This document shows, one piece after another, positions 1 to 9,736 of a stretch of DNA of 64,000 nucleotides. A program made the position numbers and the translations under genes. Source of the DNA: CAVRJC01 sp963721435 (GTDB taxonomy: Bacteria; Actinomycetota; Acidimicrobiia; IMCC26256; DASPTH01); the NCBI GenBank assembly GCA_963721435.1, contig CAVRJC010000012.1:930001-994000 (forward strand). Direction: 5' to 3'. Position 1 is the first letter of the stretch; every line of letters starts with the position of its first letter. The notes beneath the pieces were generated by a model that was given only the letters and a program-made list of their open reading frames with translations, did no database searches and was not told where the DNA came from.

Positions 1-1221
1 ACCCATCGCGTCTCGAAGCGGGATCAGTGCGAGCACGACGAGCGGAATACCGAGGAAGGCGCAGGCCCAGGCGATCGCCCGCGATCGCGGGGAGCGCCAC
101 GCCGGTGACCGGCCTGCCCGCTCTCCGCATTCCGACTGCGGGCCGGCACTTCGTCGGCTGAGATGACGTGGACGTCGATGGGACCGGCGGCCCGGATCAC
201 CTGGTTGATCACCGAGCCCTTCGTGAGCTCGGCCCAGCGGGAACGATGTGACGATCCCAGGAGGATCTGTGTGGCGTTCTCGGCTCGGGCGAAGCGCACC
301 AGCGCATCCGCCGGATCGGCGCCAGTGACCTCCGCGAACCGGCCACCCAGCTCGTCGAGCAGCCCGCGATGTCTCTCCAGGAGACCGTCATCGGGGCTCA
401 CGAGCCCGTCCGAGCTTCGGACATGCACACCCACGAGCTCGGCGTGCGATCGGGCCGCCATTCTGGCGCCGCGTCGAATGAGCCGCTCCCCACCGGGCGC
501 GCCGGTGAGGGCGACGACCACCCGTTCACGGGTCTCCCAGGGCTCGGTGATGCCGTGCCGTTCGCGGTACTCCTCGAGCGATTCGTCGACGCGATCCGCG
601 ACCCACAACAGGGCCAGCTCTCGCAACGCACCGAGGTTCCCGACGCGGAAGTAGTGACTCAACGCCGCGTCGACCTTCTCCGCCACGTAGATGTTGCCGT
701 GGGCCATGCGCCGCCGCAGCGCTTCGGGAGTCATGTCGACGAGCTCGATCTGCTCGGCGCGCCCGCACGACCGCGTCGGGAACGGTCTCGCGCTGGACGA
801 CCCCGGTGATCTGCTCGACGACGTCGTTGAGGGATTCCAGGTGTTGGATGTTGACGGTCGAGATGACGTCGATGCCGGCCGCGAGCAGCTCGTCGATGTC
901 CTGCCAGCGTTTGGTGTTGCGGCATCCCGGCACGTTGGTGTGCGCGAGCTCGTCGACGAGCGCGACCTTCGGGGCCCGGGCCAGCACCGCGTCGAGGTCC
1001 ATCTCCTCGAACTGCTGGCCCCGGTACTCGACGATCCGGCGCGGGACGACTTCGAGGTCGCGGAGCTGGGCAGCGGTCAGTGCCCGACCGTGGGTTTCGA
1101 GGAACCCCACGGCCACGTCGGTACCGCGCTCCCGGCGGCGCCAACCCTCGTTGAGCATGGCGAACGTCTTGCCGACACCGGGGGCGGCGCCGACATAGAT
1201 CCGCAACGTGCCACGCGCCAT
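1..1221 (-). CDS. kdpD: KdpD osmosensitive K+ channel sensor kinase, N-terminal part (cut by window edge, frameshifted)
   Basis: Membrane histidine kinase that senses low potassium or turgor and phosphorylates KdpE. It begins at the ATG at 1221, 20 bp after kdpC. The N-terminal KdpD domain shows a Walker A motif (GAAPGVGKT, about residues 11-19) and DELAHTN. A Usp-like domain follows, with the nucleotide-binding signature LLGSSHRSRW. The reading frame breaks near 757, where the conserved QIELVDMTPEALRRRMAHGN segment resumes in another frame. It breaks again at about 90-130, where a hydrophobic stretch (AIAWACAFLGIPLVVLALIP) resumes out of frame. The transmitter and HATPase domains lie outside the window. 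Both breaks look like single-base indels. Confidence 0.85.
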
Positions 1222-1240
1222 CGCGACGACTTCCTTCAGC

Positions 1241-1940
1241 TCATGAGCTCAGCTTGTCGAGCGCAAGGTTCAGGTCGAGGACGTTGACCGTCTTCTCCCC
1301 GATGATGCCGAGCGGTCGACCGTCGGTGTGCTCGTTGATCAGCTTACGGACCCGAGCGACGCTCAGACCTCGGGCGTCGGCGATGCGGTGGGCCTGCAGC
1401 CGCGCATTGGCCACCGAGATGTCGGGGTCGAGCCCCGATCCCGACGCGGTCACGGCGTCGACGGGGATCTTCGACGCCCTCGGTGAGGTCGTTGAACTCG
1501 CGGTAGGCCTTGGCCCGCTGGGGCACCGTGTTCGGGTCACACACCTTGGAGCCATCCTCGTTCGTCTCGTAGACGGGGTTGCCCTTCGCGTCGACGACCG
1601 GGTTGCCCTTCTTGTCGGTCTTCTGCACCGGCAGGCACTTGGCGATGAGCGCCGGGTTCAGGGGCCCGAGGTTCGAGCCGCTGCTGTACGTCGGGTCGTA
1701 GTTGACGGCCGATGGTCTCGGCTGGAAGTAGTCGGGCACGGGGTTGCCCTTCTTGTCGACGAACGCCTGCGCGATCTGGCTCGACCCGACCGCCTTGCCG
1801 TTCTTCTCCACGAGGGAGCCGTCGGCCTTGTGCTTGAAGGCGGCTTGCGCGATGCCGGTGACCACCAACGGGTAGGCAAGGCCGAGCAGCACGGTAAAGA
1901 TGACCATGGAGACGATCGCCGGGATGATCTGGCGTCGCAT
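1241..1940 (-). CDS. kdpC: K+-transporting ATPase C chain (operon 1 copy), one apparent frameshift
   Basis: Single-span subunit that stabilises the KdpFABC pump and promotes ATP binding by KdpB. The start is the ATG at 1940, directly after the kdpB stop. One N-terminal membrane helix is followed by an extracytoplasmic domain with the family motifs SGSNLGP, VTASGSGLDPDIS and LDLNLALDKL. The frame shifts near 1471 (…LTEGV to KIPVDAVTASG); removing one base gives 232 residues. Between SNLGP and the catalytic-like region sits an insert of about 40 residues with two cysteines (102 and 134) and repeated KGNPV words, shared with the second KdpC here. Confidence 0.88.
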
Positions 1941-4001
1941 CTACTTCACCCCCAGGGCAGTGATGATGATGTCGATGAGCTTGATGCCGATGAACGGTGC
2001 GATCACGCCGCCGGCTCCGTAGATGAGGAGGTTGCGGCGCAGGAGATGCGCCGCGCTCGTGGGAATGAACTTCACGCCGCGCAACGCCAGCGGGATCAGC
2101 ATCACGATGATCACGGCGTTGAAGATCACCGCCGAGAGGATCGCCGAGCGAGGCGACTGCAGATCCATGATGTTGAGGTCGTTGAGCACGTGCACGCTGG
2201 CGAAGCCCGCGAACATGGCCGGGATGATCGCGAAGTACTTCGCCACGTCGTTCGCGATCGAGAACGTGGTGAGCGACCCGCGGGTGATGAGCAGCTGCTT
2301 GCCGATCTCGACGATGTCGATGAGCTTCGTCGGATCGGAGTCGAGGTCGACCATGTTGCCGGCTTCTTTTGCCGCCTGCGTTCCCGTGTTCATGGCGACG
2401 CCGACGTCGGCCTGCGCGAGCGCTGGCGCGTCGTTGGTGCCGTCACCGGTCATCGCCACGAGCCGCCCACCGCGCTGTTCGTTGCGGATGAGCTGCATCT
2501 TGTCTTCCGGTGTTGCCTCGGCGAGGAAGTCGTCGACGCCGGCCTCCTGCGCGATGACTGCCGCGGTGCGCGGGTTGTCGCCCGTGATCATCACGGTGCG
2601 GATCCCCATGCGCCGCAGGTCGTCGAAGCGGTCGGCGATGCCGGGCTTGACGATGTCCTTCAGGTAGATCACGCCGAGCGCGCGCGGTGGGAGGGGGGAT
2701 CCCACCGCGCCCGCCTCGGCAACGACGAGGGGGGTGCCCCCCTGCGCCGAGATCGAGTCGACCGTGTCGCCGAGCTCGGTCGGGACCGTGCCACCCTGAT
2801 CCTCGACCCAGCGGCGCACCGAGTCGGCCGCCCCCTTGCGCACGAGGCGGTCGGGGAGGTCGACGCCGCTCATGCGGGTCTGGGCGGTGAACGGCACGAG
2901 CTCGGCGCCGAGGAGCTCTCGCTCGCGGAGCCCGAAGTGCTCCTTGGCGAACACGACGATCGAGCGGCCTTCGGGCGTCTCGTCGGCGAGGCTCGAGAGC
3001 TGCGCTGCATCGGCGAGCTCGGCGTCGGTGACGCCGGTGACGGGGAGGAACGCGTCGGCTTGACGGTTCCCGAAGGTGATGGTGCCGGTCTTGTCGAGCA
3101 GCAGCGTCGAGCAGTCACCGGCCGCTTCGACGGCGCGGCCGCTCATCGCGAGCACGTTGCGGCGCACGAGCCGGTCCATGCCCGCGATGCCGATCGCGGA
3201 GAGCAACGCGCCGATCGTCGTCGGGATGAGGCACACCAGGAGCGCGACCAGGATGACCACGCTCTGCTCGGCGTTGGCGAACATCGCGAAGGGCTGGAGC
3301 GTCACCGTGGTGAGGAGGAAGATGATCGTGAGCCCCGCCAGGAGGATGTTGAGCGCAATCTCGTTCGGCGTCTTCTGACGTTCCGAGCCTTCGACGAGCG
3401 CGATCATCCGGTCCAGGAACGTCTCGCCCGCGCGGGCGGTGATGCGCACCACGATCTCGTCCGAGAGCACGCGAGTGCCGCCGGTGACCGCGGAGCGATC
3501 GCCACCCGACTCCCGGATCACCGGTGCCGACTCGCCGGTGATCGCCGACTCGTCGACGCTGGCGATGCCCTCGATGACTTCGCCGTCACTGGGGATGAGC
3601 TCACCGGCGCTGACCACTACCTCGTCGCCGACGCCCAGCTCCGTGCTCGCGACGTCCTCGAGCACGCCACCGGCGCTCCGGCGATGGGCAAGGGTCTCCG
3701 ACCGTGTCTTGCGCAGTGTCTCGGCCTGGGCCTTCCCCCGGCCCTCGGCGATCGCCTCGGCGAAGTTGGCGAACAGCACGGTGAACCACAAGAACACGGT
3801 GACCAGCGCGGTGAAGACGTTCTGGTTCGTCGTCGACGAGCCCAGATCCTTGAAGAACAGGATCGTGGTCAGGACCGCGCCGACGCCCACGACGAACATC
3901 ACCGGATTGCGCATGAGCGTGCGCGGGTTCAACTTCACGAAGCTGTCGCCAACCGCGCGCCGCACGATCTCGGGCTCGACGAGCTTGGTCTCACGAGGCA
4001 T
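1941..4001 (-). CDS. kdpB: K+-transporting P-type ATPase B chain (operon 1 copy)
   Basis: Catalytic P-type ATPase subunit of the high-affinity Kdp pump, 686 residues, normal for the family. Visible motifs are DKTGTIT with the phosphorylated Asp (about residue 304), TGES in the actuator domain, GDGTNDAPAL in the hinge, and several hydrophobic helices at both ends. It lies between kdpA (19 bp upstream) and kdpC (abutting). It is about 70% identical by eye to the second kdpB in the window. The nucleotide-binding domain carries a short extra loop (EAGAVGSPLPPRA) that the second copy lacks. Confidence 0.97.
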   Translation of the reverse strand: MPRETKLVEPEIVRRAVGDSFVKLNPRTLMRNPVMFVVGVGAVLTTILFFKDLGSSTTNQNVFTALVTVFLWFTVLFANFAEAIAEGRGKAQAETLRKTRSETLAHRRSAGGVLEDVASTELGVGDEVVVSAGELIPSDGEVIEGIASVDESAITGESAPVIRESGGDRSAVTGGTRVLSDEIVVRITARAGETFLDRMIALVEGSERQKTPNEIALNILLAGLTIIFLLTTVTLQPFAMFANAEQSVVILVALLVCLIPTTIGALLSAIGIAGMDRLVRRNVLAMSGRAVEAAGDCSTLLLDKTGTITFGNRQADAFLPVTGVTDAELADAAQLSSLADETPEGRSIVVFAKEHFGLRERELLGAELVPFTAQTRMSGVDLPDRLVRKGAADSVRRWVEDQGGTVPTELGDTVDSISAQGGTPLVVAEAGAVGSPLPPRALGVIYLKDIVKPGIADRFDDLRRMGIRTVMITGDNPRTAAVIAQEAGVDDFLAEATPEDKMQLIRNEQRGGRLVAMTGDGTNDAPALAQADVGVAMNTGTQAAKEAGNMVDLDSDPTKLIDIVEIGKQLLITRGSLTTFSIANDVAKYFAIIPAMFAGFASVHVLNDLNIMDLQSPRSAILSAVIFNAVIIVMLIPLALRGVKFIPTSAAHLLRRNLLIYGAGGVIAPFIGIKLIDIIITALGVK

Positions 4002-4020
4002 CGGTACTGCTCCTCTTTCG

Positions 4021-5733
4021 TCAGATCTTCAGCTGCTCGACGATGGGGCCGAGCGCCAGAACGGGAAGGAACGCGAGGGCCGCCACGATCAGGGCCACCC
4101 CGACCACGAGCACCACGAACAGCGGCGTGTCGGTCGGGAACGTCCCGGCCGTCGCGGGCACGCGCCGCTTGCGGACCACCGAACCGGCGAGCGCGAGCGT
4201 CGGGATGATCAGGAAGAACCGTCCGAACAGCATCACGACACCCAGTGCCGAGTTCATGTAGCCCGTGTTGGCGGTGATGCCGGCGAAGGCGGACCCGTTG
4301 TTGTTCGCCGCGGAGGTGAACGCGTACAACAGCTCACTGAAGCCGTGCGCGCCCGGGTTGTAGATCGAGACGTTCTTCACCGAGCCGACGAAGGTGGAGA
4401 TGGCGACACCGATCATCACGATGGCCGGCATGATCAGGATGTAGATCGCGACCAGCTTCACCTCGGCCGCCTGGATCTTCTTGCCCAGGTACTCGGGTGT
4501 GCGCCCGACCATGAGACCGGCGATGAACACCGACAGGATCGCCAAGATGAGCAGGCCGTTCAGGCCGACTCCCACACCACCGGGACTGATCTCGCCCAGC
4601 TTCATGTTGGCGAGCGTCACGAGGCCGCCGGCCGGTGTGAAGCTGTCGTGCATCGAGTTCACCGAGCCGTTCGACGTGCCCGTCGTCGACGCGGCCCAGA
4701 TGCCCGAGGCGACAGGCCCGTAGCGGACCTCCTTGCCTTCCATGTTGCCGCCGGGCGATGTCGCACTCACCGCCTGCGTCACGCCGCCCGTGTCGAGCTT
4801 CGGGTTGCCACCCGACTCGATGATGGGCGCGGCGAGATTCGCGCCGAGCCAGAGCACGGCCATGACCGCGAACACCGCGTAGCCCTGACGCTTCTGCTTG
4901 ATCATCCGACCGAACGTGAACGCCAACGCGAACGGGATGATCAGGATCGCGTAGAGCTCGACGAAGTCGCTCAGCTTGCTGGGGTTCTCGAGCGGGTGGG
5001 CGGAGTTGGTGTTGAAGAAGCCGCCACCGTTGGTGCCGAGCTGCTTGATGGAGATCTGGCTCGCGACCGGCCCACCCGGGATCTGCTGGGTGGCCCCGGT
5101 GACGGTGTGCACCTGGGTGAAGCCGTTGCTGTTCTGGATCACGCCGCAGGCCACGAGGATGATCGCGACCACGAACGCGAGCGGCAGCAGGATCCGCAGC
5201 GTGGTGCGCACGAGGTCGACCCAGAAGTTCCCGACCGTGCGCTTCCCGGCCCGTGACAGCCCGCGGATCAGCGCGACCATCACCGCCATCCCCGCGGCCG
5301 CGGAGACGAAGTTCTGGACCGTGAGGCCCACCATCTGGCTGAAGTGGCTCAGCGTGTTCTCACCGCCATAGGACTGCCAGTTCGTGTTGGTCACGAAGCT
5401 GACCGCGGTGTTGAACGACAACGCCGGCGCGACGTTGGCCATGTCGGTCGGGTTGAACGGCAGACTGCCCTGGAGCCGCTGGATCACGTAGAGCAACGCC
5501 ACCCCGGCGATGCTGAACGCGATCACCGACAGCGCGTAGATGCTCCAGCGCTGCTCACGCTCGGGGTCGACACGCATCGCCCGGTAGATCAACCGCTCGA
5601 CCGGCCCGAACACACGGTCCAGGCGCGACGGGCCGCCTTCGTAGACGTGCGCCATGTAACGGCCCAGGAGCGGAGCCGTCACCACGATCGCGACGATCAA
5701 CGCGAGGAGCTGACCCCAACCCGCGAGGCTCAT
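4021..5733 (-). CDS. kdpA: K+-transporting ATPase A chain (operon 1 copy)
   Basis: Channel-like potassium-binding subunit of KdpFABC in the membrane, 570 residues with about ten hydrophobic helices. Family motifs seen are TNTNWQSYGGE in the first pore loop, GTNGGGFFNTNSAHP, NMEGKEVRYG and TSAANNNGSAFAG, corresponding to the selectivity-filter repeats. The start ATG at 5733 overlaps the kdpF stop (ATGA), implying translational coupling. It precedes kdpB by 19 bp. Confidence 0.97.
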   Translation of the reverse strand: MSLAGWGQLLALIVAIVVTAPLLGRYMAHVYEGGPSRLDRVFGPVERLIYRAMRVDPEREQRWSIYALSVIAFSIAGVALLYVIQRLQGSLPFNPTDMANVAPALSFNTAVSFVTNTNWQSYGGENTLSHFSQMVGLTVQNFVSAAAGMAVMVALIRGLSRAGKRTVGNFWVDLVRTTLRILLPLAFVVAIILVACGVIQNSNGFTQVHTVTGATQQIPGGPVASQISIKQLGTNGGGFFNTNSAHPLENPSKLSDFVELYAILIIPFALAFTFGRMIKQKRQGYAVFAVMAVLWLGANLAAPIIESGGNPKLDTGGVTQAVSATSPGGNMEGKEVRYGPVASGIWAASTTGTSNGSVNSMHDSFTPAGGLVTLANMKLGEISPGGVGVGLNGLLILAILSVFIAGLMVGRTPEYLGKKIQAAEVKLVAIYILIMPAIVMIGVAISTFVGSVKNVSIYNPGAHGFSELLYAFTSAANNNGSAFAGITANTGYMNSALGVVMLFGRFFLIIPTLALAGSVVRKRRVPATAGTFPTDTPLFVVLVVGVALIVAALAFLPVLALGPIVEQLKI

Positions 5734-5822
5734 CAGAACCGCTCCGGGACCAGGAGCGCCGCAACCAGGTAGAGCCCCAACAGGACTGCCAGCACGAGGC
5801 CGGCGATGTTCTCGCCGTTCAT
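5733..5822 (-). CDS. kdpF: K+-transporting ATPase F chain (operon 1 copy)
   Basis: A 29-residue, single-helix peptide that stabilises the Kdp complex. It begins MNGENIAGLV, is hydrophobic in the middle and ends with the family tail YLVAALLVPERF. The start overlaps the stop of the preceding small ORF and its stop overlaps the kdpA start, so three genes are chained by 4-nt overlaps. It is identified by position and the PERF ending. Confidence 0.93.
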   Translation of the reverse strand: MNGENIAGLVLAVLLGLYLVAALLVPERF

Positions 5823-5983
5823 CGGACTGCAGCCTCCGCCGTCATGTCCTCCACGTCGGACGCATCCGAGTCTTCGAGATCTGACGCGTCGTCGGGACCT
5901 ATGATCCGATCGCAACCGAACACCAGACCGACGCAGAGCCCGAAGAACGCCACGATGGTCAACGCCACCCACAGATCAGCCAT
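5819..5983 (-). CDS. Conserved small single-pass membrane protein upstream of kdpF (operon 1)
   Basis: A 54-residue protein starting MADLWVALTI, with one hydrophobic helix ending in VFGCDRIIGPDD and then an acidic tail (SDLEDSDASDVED). Its stop overlaps the kdpF ATG, making it the first gene of the kdp operon. A paralogue with the same FF-LCV…GCDRIIGP core lies at 11566-11745 in front of the second kdpF. The gene pair and operon position argue for a Kdp-associated function such as an accessory subunit or regulator. No named family is recognised. Confidence 0.8.
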   Translation of the reverse strand: MADLWVALTIVAFFGLCVGLVFGCDRIIGPDDASDLEDSDASDVEDMTAEAAVR

Positions 5984-6087
5984 GCCGCTTCTCCACTCTC
6001 ACTCGGGTCGCCTCCCTGTGCGTCGCCCGCTCACGTACCGCACGCCATCTTCCAGGCGCGCACCCGCGCTGAACAGAGCCTTTCCGC

Positions 6088-6133
6088 CGTCTTAGCGGTC
6101 TCCGTTCCCGGATTAGCTGGTCGTTAACGCGGC
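6088..6133. promoter_or_regulatory. Candidate KdpE operator, direct repeats (kdp operon 1 / kdpE divergent region)
   Basis: Contains TTAGCGG at 6092-6098 and TTAGCTG at 6113-6119, 21 bp apart (two helical turns), then TTAAC. Nearly the same arrangement occurs at 12853-12895 upstream of the gene pair that precedes the second kdp operon. The location between divergent kdp operon 1 and kdpE fits an OmpR-family response-regulator site. Assignment to KdpE is inference. Confidence 0.55.
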
Positions 6134-6234
6134 TCCGGGACTGCGCGGCTCCGCGACTCATCGCGAGCAAACCGGTAGCCCTCGCCGACGTTACGATCGG
6201 TCGTGCGCGTTAGCGTGAGGGGTCGGGAGGTGCG

Positions 6235-6954
6235 ATGCGTCGAGTCTTGATCGTCGACGACGAGCGCCCGATGCTGCGCTCGTTGGGTACTTCGCTGAAG
6301 GCGCGCGGCTACGAGGTTGATCTCGTGGAGACAGGTGAGGCAGCCGTCTCGCGTGGAACGACCAAGTCCTACGACGTCGCCATCGTCGACCTCGGGCTTC
6401 CCGGCATCGACGGCATCGAGGTCGTGCACGCGCTCCGGGACTCGACGTCCATCCCGATCATCGTCCTCTCGGCGTGGCACGACGAGGCACGCAAGATCCG
6501 CGCACTGGACGCCGGCGCCGACGACTACGTCACGAAACCGTTCAGTGTCGGAGAGCTCCTGGCTCGGATGCGCGCGGTGATGCGACGTGCCGAGCCCGAT
6601 GATCCTGCCCTACCGGTCGTCAAGACCGCGGACTTCCAGATCGACTTCACCGCGAAGCGCGCGATGACAGCCGACGGCGTCGAGATCCCGCTCACGCCCA
6701 CGCAGTGGCATCTCGTCGAGATCCTGGCTCGGAATCCCGACCGGCTCGTGAGCCAACGCCAGCTGCTCGAAGAGGTGTGGGGCCCGGGGTACGCGAACCA
6801 GACGAACTACATCCGTCAGTTCATGGCGCAGGTGCGTCACAAGTTCGAGCCCGACCCGGCACGGCCTCGATATTTCCTGACCCAGCCCGGCATGGGCGTG
6901 CGCTTCGTGCCCGACCTCGAGGTCGAAACCGACGCCGAAGCGACGGTCAGCTGA
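6235..6954 (+). CDS. kdpE: KdpE response regulator
   Basis: OmpR-family transcriptional activator of kdp operons, 239 residues. The receiver domain (about 1-120) has the acidic pocket VDDE near residue 9, the phospho-accepting Asp in VAIVDLGLPG (near residue 52) and the conserved Lys in YVTKPF. The C-terminal winged helix (about 135-230) includes LTPTQWHLVEIL and the recognition region NQTNYIRQFMAQVRHKFE, typical of KdpE. It is divergent from kdp operon 1 and convergent with kdp operon 2, overlapping the end of kdpC by 8 bp. It is the only response regulator in the window, so it probably serves both operons. Confidence 0.93.
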   Translation: MRRVLIVDDERPMLRSLGTSLKARGYEVDLVETGEAAVSRGTTKSYDVAIVDLGLPGIDGIEVVHALRDSTSIPIIVLSAWHDEARKIRALDAGADDYVTKPFSVGELLARMRAVMRRAEPDDPALPVVKTADFQIDFTAKRAMTADGVEIPLTPTQWHLVEILARNPDRLVSQRQLLEEVWGPGYANQTNYIRQFMAQVRHKFEPDPARPRYFLTQPGMGVRFVPDLEVETDAEATVS

Positions 6955-7633
6955 GCTTGTCGAGCGCGAGATTCAGCGCGAGCACGTTCACCGCGGGCTC
7001 ACCCAGGATCCCGAACGTTCGCTCGTCGGTGTTCGCGGCGAGTATTGACAGCACCTTCCGGCGCGGCAGGCCACGGGCCGCCGCGACGCGCGGCGCCTGA
7101 AGCTTCGCATTGGCCACGGAGATCTGGGGATCGAGCCCACTCCCCGACGCGGTGACCGCGTCGACCGGGACCAGCGCGTGCTTACCGAGGTGGTTCTCCT
7201 CGCGATACGCCTTCACCCGCTGAGCAACCGTGTTCGGGTCACACGCCTTGGAGCCGTCGGCGTTGGTCTCGTACACCGGGTTGCCTTTCGAGTCGACGAC
7301 CGGCGAACCGCTCTTGTCGGTCTTCTGCACCGGAAGGCACCTGGCGACGAGCCGCGAGTCGGTGGGCCCATAGTTCGACCCGAAGCTGTAGTCGGGTCCC
7401 GCCGCGTAGTCGTCGGCGGCCGGGCGTGGGTGGAAGTACTTCGTCTTGGTGAAGTTCTGGCCGATCAGGCTCGAGCCGACGATGTGCCCGTGCGCGTCCT
7501 TCACGAACGAGCCGTCCGCCTTGTCGGGGAACAGGACGTCGTCGAAGAGCGTCGTACCGACCACGTAGATGACCGTCAGCGCGGTGAACAGCACAACCGC
7601 CATGAGCGCGGGAAGGAGTTGGCGTCGCATCAT
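6947..7633 (-). CDS. kdpC: K+-transporting ATPase C chain (operon 2 copy)
   Basis: A 228-residue KdpC with an N-terminal membrane helix (residues 8-30). The extracytoplasmic part contains FGSNYGP, VTASGSGLDPQIS and LALNLALDKLS. It is intact, unlike the first copy. It carries the same inserted loop with Cys99 and Cys131 at the same 32-residue spacing. Tandem ATGs at 7633 and 7630 overlap the kdpB stop; either may be the start. The last gene of operon 2, it converges on kdpE. Confidence 0.95.
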   Translation of the reverse strand: MMRRQLLPALMAVVLFTALTVIYVVGTTLFDDVLFPDKADGSFVKDAHGHIVGSSLIGQNFTKTKYFHPRPAADDYAAGPDYSFGSNYGPTDSRLVARCLPVQKTDKSGSPVVDSKGNPVYETNADGSKACDPNTVAQRVKAYREENHLGKHALVPVDAVTASGSGLDPQISVANAKLQAPRVAAARGLPRRKVLSILAANTDERTFGILGEPAVNVLALNLALDKLS

Positions 7634-9729
7634 TTGACTCCCAGGGCCGTAACGACGATGTCGATGAGCTTGATGCCGATGAACGGCGCGATCAGCCCGC
7701 CGACGCCGTAGATGAGCAGGTTCCGCTGCAGGATCTCCGTGGCGGTGAGCGCCACGAACTTGACCCCGCGCAACGCGAGAGGCACCAGCAGCACGATGAT
7801 GATCGCGTTGTAGATCACGGCCGAGAGGATCGCCGAGCGCGGCGACTGGAGATCCATCACGTTCAGCCGGCCGAGCGCGGGGAGCACGCCGAGGAACATG
7901 GCGGGGATGATCGCGAAGTACTTGGCCACGTCGTTGGCGATCGAGAACGTGGTGAGCGAGCCGCGGGTGATGAGCAGCTGCTTGCCGATCTCGACCACCT
8001 CGATGAGCTTGGTGGGGTCGGAGTCGAGGTCGACCATGTTGCCGGCCTCACGCGCGGCTTGGGTGCCGGTGTTCATGGCGACACCGACATCGGCCTGCGC
8101 GAGCGCCGGCGCGTCGTTGGTGCCGTCGCCGGTCATGGCGACGAGATTGCCGCCACGTTGCTCGCGCTGGATGAGCGCAAGCTTGTCCTCGGGCGTCGCC
8201 TGCGCGAGGAAGCCGTCGAGTCCGGCTTCCTCGGCGATCGCGGCCGCGGTCAGTGCGTTGTCCCCGGTGATCATGATGGAGCGGATCCCGAGCCGACGAA
8301 GCTCCTCGAAGCGCTGACGGAGGCCGGGCTTCACGATGTCCTTCAGGCGAATGACCCCGAGGATGCGGGTGTTCTCGGCGACGACGAGCGGCGTCCCGCC
8401 CTCGCGGGAGATCGACTCGACGAACTCCGTGAGCTCAGGCGGCACAATCCCGCCCTGCTCGATCACGTATTCGCGTATGGCATCGGCCGAGCCCTTCCGG
8501 ATCCGGCGCCCGCCATCGGCAAAGTCGACGCCGGACATACGCGTCTGCGCGCTGAACGGCACCAGCTCCGCGTCGGGCGGCTCGGTGGCGGACATCTGGT
8601 AGCGCTCCTCGCAGAGCCGTACCACCGACCGGCCCTCCGGCGTCTCGTCGGCGAGACTCGACAACAACGCGGCAACCGCGAGCTCTTCCTCGGAGACCTC
8701 GTGCACGGCGATGATCTCGGTCGCCTCTCGGTTGCCGATGGTGATCGTGCCCGTCTTGTCGAGAAGCAGCGTGGACACGTCGCCTGCCGCCTCGACCGCC
8801 CGGCCCGACATGGCGAGCACGTTGTGCTGCACCAAACGGTCCATACCCGCGATGCCGATCGCCGAGAGCAAGCCGCCGATCGTCGTCGGGATGAGACAGA
8901 CCAACAGCGCGATGAGCACGATGATCTGCTGCTCGGCGTGCGCGTAGATCGCGAAGGGCTGGAGGCTCGCCACTGCGATGAAGAAGATGATGGTGAGCCC
9001 GGCGAGGAGAATCGACAACGCGATCTCGTTCGGGGTCTTCTGGCGCTCTGCGCCTTCGACGAGCGCGATCATCCGGTCGAGGAAGGTCTCACCGGGCTTG
9101 GCGGTGATCTGGACCACGATCCGATCCGACAGCACGCGGGTGCCGCCGGTGACCGCGCAGCGGTCACCGCCCGACTCGCGGATCACCGGTGCGGACTCGC
9201 CGGTGATCGCCGACTCGTCGACCGACGCGATGCCTTCGATCACGTCACCGTCGGACGGGATCACCTCGCCGGCCACGACGATGCACTCGTCGCCGACAAA
9301 GAGCTCACTGGACGACACCTGCTCGACGGTGCCGTCGGCCCGGCGACGATGCGCGACCGTTTCGGTGCGAGCCTTGCGCAACGAGGCGGCCTGCGCCTTC
9401 CCCCGCCCTTCGGCCATGGCCTCGGCGAAGTTGGCGAAGAGGACCGTCGCCCACAGGAACAGCGTGACCAAGCCGGCGAACACGTTCTCGTTCGTCGATG
9501 AACTCGAGAAATCGCGGAGGAACAACACCGTCGTATAGACGCTGCCGATCTCCACGATGAAGATCACCGGATTGTGCAGCAGCTCCTTGGGATTGAGCTT
9601 GCGGAAGCTGCCGAGGATCGCGGGACCGACGATGGCGGGATCGAAGATGTTCGCCTTGCGCCCGGCCGGATGCGCAGCATGCGGCTCCGGAGCCGGAGGC
9701 GGGGTGGGAGTGTCGACTGCAGTTGTCAC
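7630..9729 (-). CDS. kdpB: K+-transporting P-type ATPase B chain (operon 2 copy)
   Basis: Catalytic subunit of the second Kdp pump, 699 residues. It has the phosphorylation motif DKTGTIT, the actuator TGES, GDGTNDAPAL and the conserved AMNTGTQAAREAGNMVDLDSDPTK segment. The N-terminus has a proline/alanine-rich extension of about 25 residues (TPTPPPAPEPHAAHPAG) that copy 1 lacks. It sits 7 bp after kdpA and overlaps kdpC by 4 bp. Confidence 0.97.
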   Translation of the reverse strand: MTTAVDTPTPPPAPEPHAAHPAGRKANIFDPAIVGPAILGSFRKLNPKELLHNPVIFIVEIGSVYTTVLFLRDFSSSSTNENVFAGLVTLFLWATVLFANFAEAMAEGRGKAQAASLRKARTETVAHRRRADGTVEQVSSSELFVGDECIVVAGEVIPSDGDVIEGIASVDESAITGESAPVIRESGGDRCAVTGGTRVLSDRIVVQITAKPGETFLDRMIALVEGAERQKTPNEIALSILLAGLTIIFFIAVASLQPFAIYAHAEQQIIVLIALLVCLIPTTIGGLLSAIGIAGMDRLVQHNVLAMSGRAVEAAGDVSTLLLDKTGTITIGNREATEIIAVHEVSEEELAVAALLSSLADETPEGRSVVRLCEERYQMSATEPPDAELVPFSAQTRMSGVDFADGGRRIRKGSADAIREYVIEQGGIVPPELTEFVESISREGGTPLVVAENTRILGVIRLKDIVKPGLRQRFEELRRLGIRSIMITGDNALTAAAIAEEAGLDGFLAQATPEDKLALIQREQRGGNLVAMTGDGTNDAPALAQADVGVAMNTGTQAAREAGNMVDLDSDPTKLIEVVEIGKQLLITRGSLTTFSIANDVAKYFAIIPAMFLGVLPALGRLNVMDLQSPRSAILSAVIYNAIIIVLLVPLALRGVKFVALTATEILQRNLLIYGVGGLIAPFIGIKLIDIVVTALGVK

Positions 9730-9736
9730 GGAAACC

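Noticed and set aside
1254..4208. A 984-codon plus-strand open frame across the kdpABC region
   Set aside because: It is antisense to intact kdpB and kdpC with known motifs; long antisense frames are common at this GC content, and the product is His/Arg/Asp-rich without family pattern.
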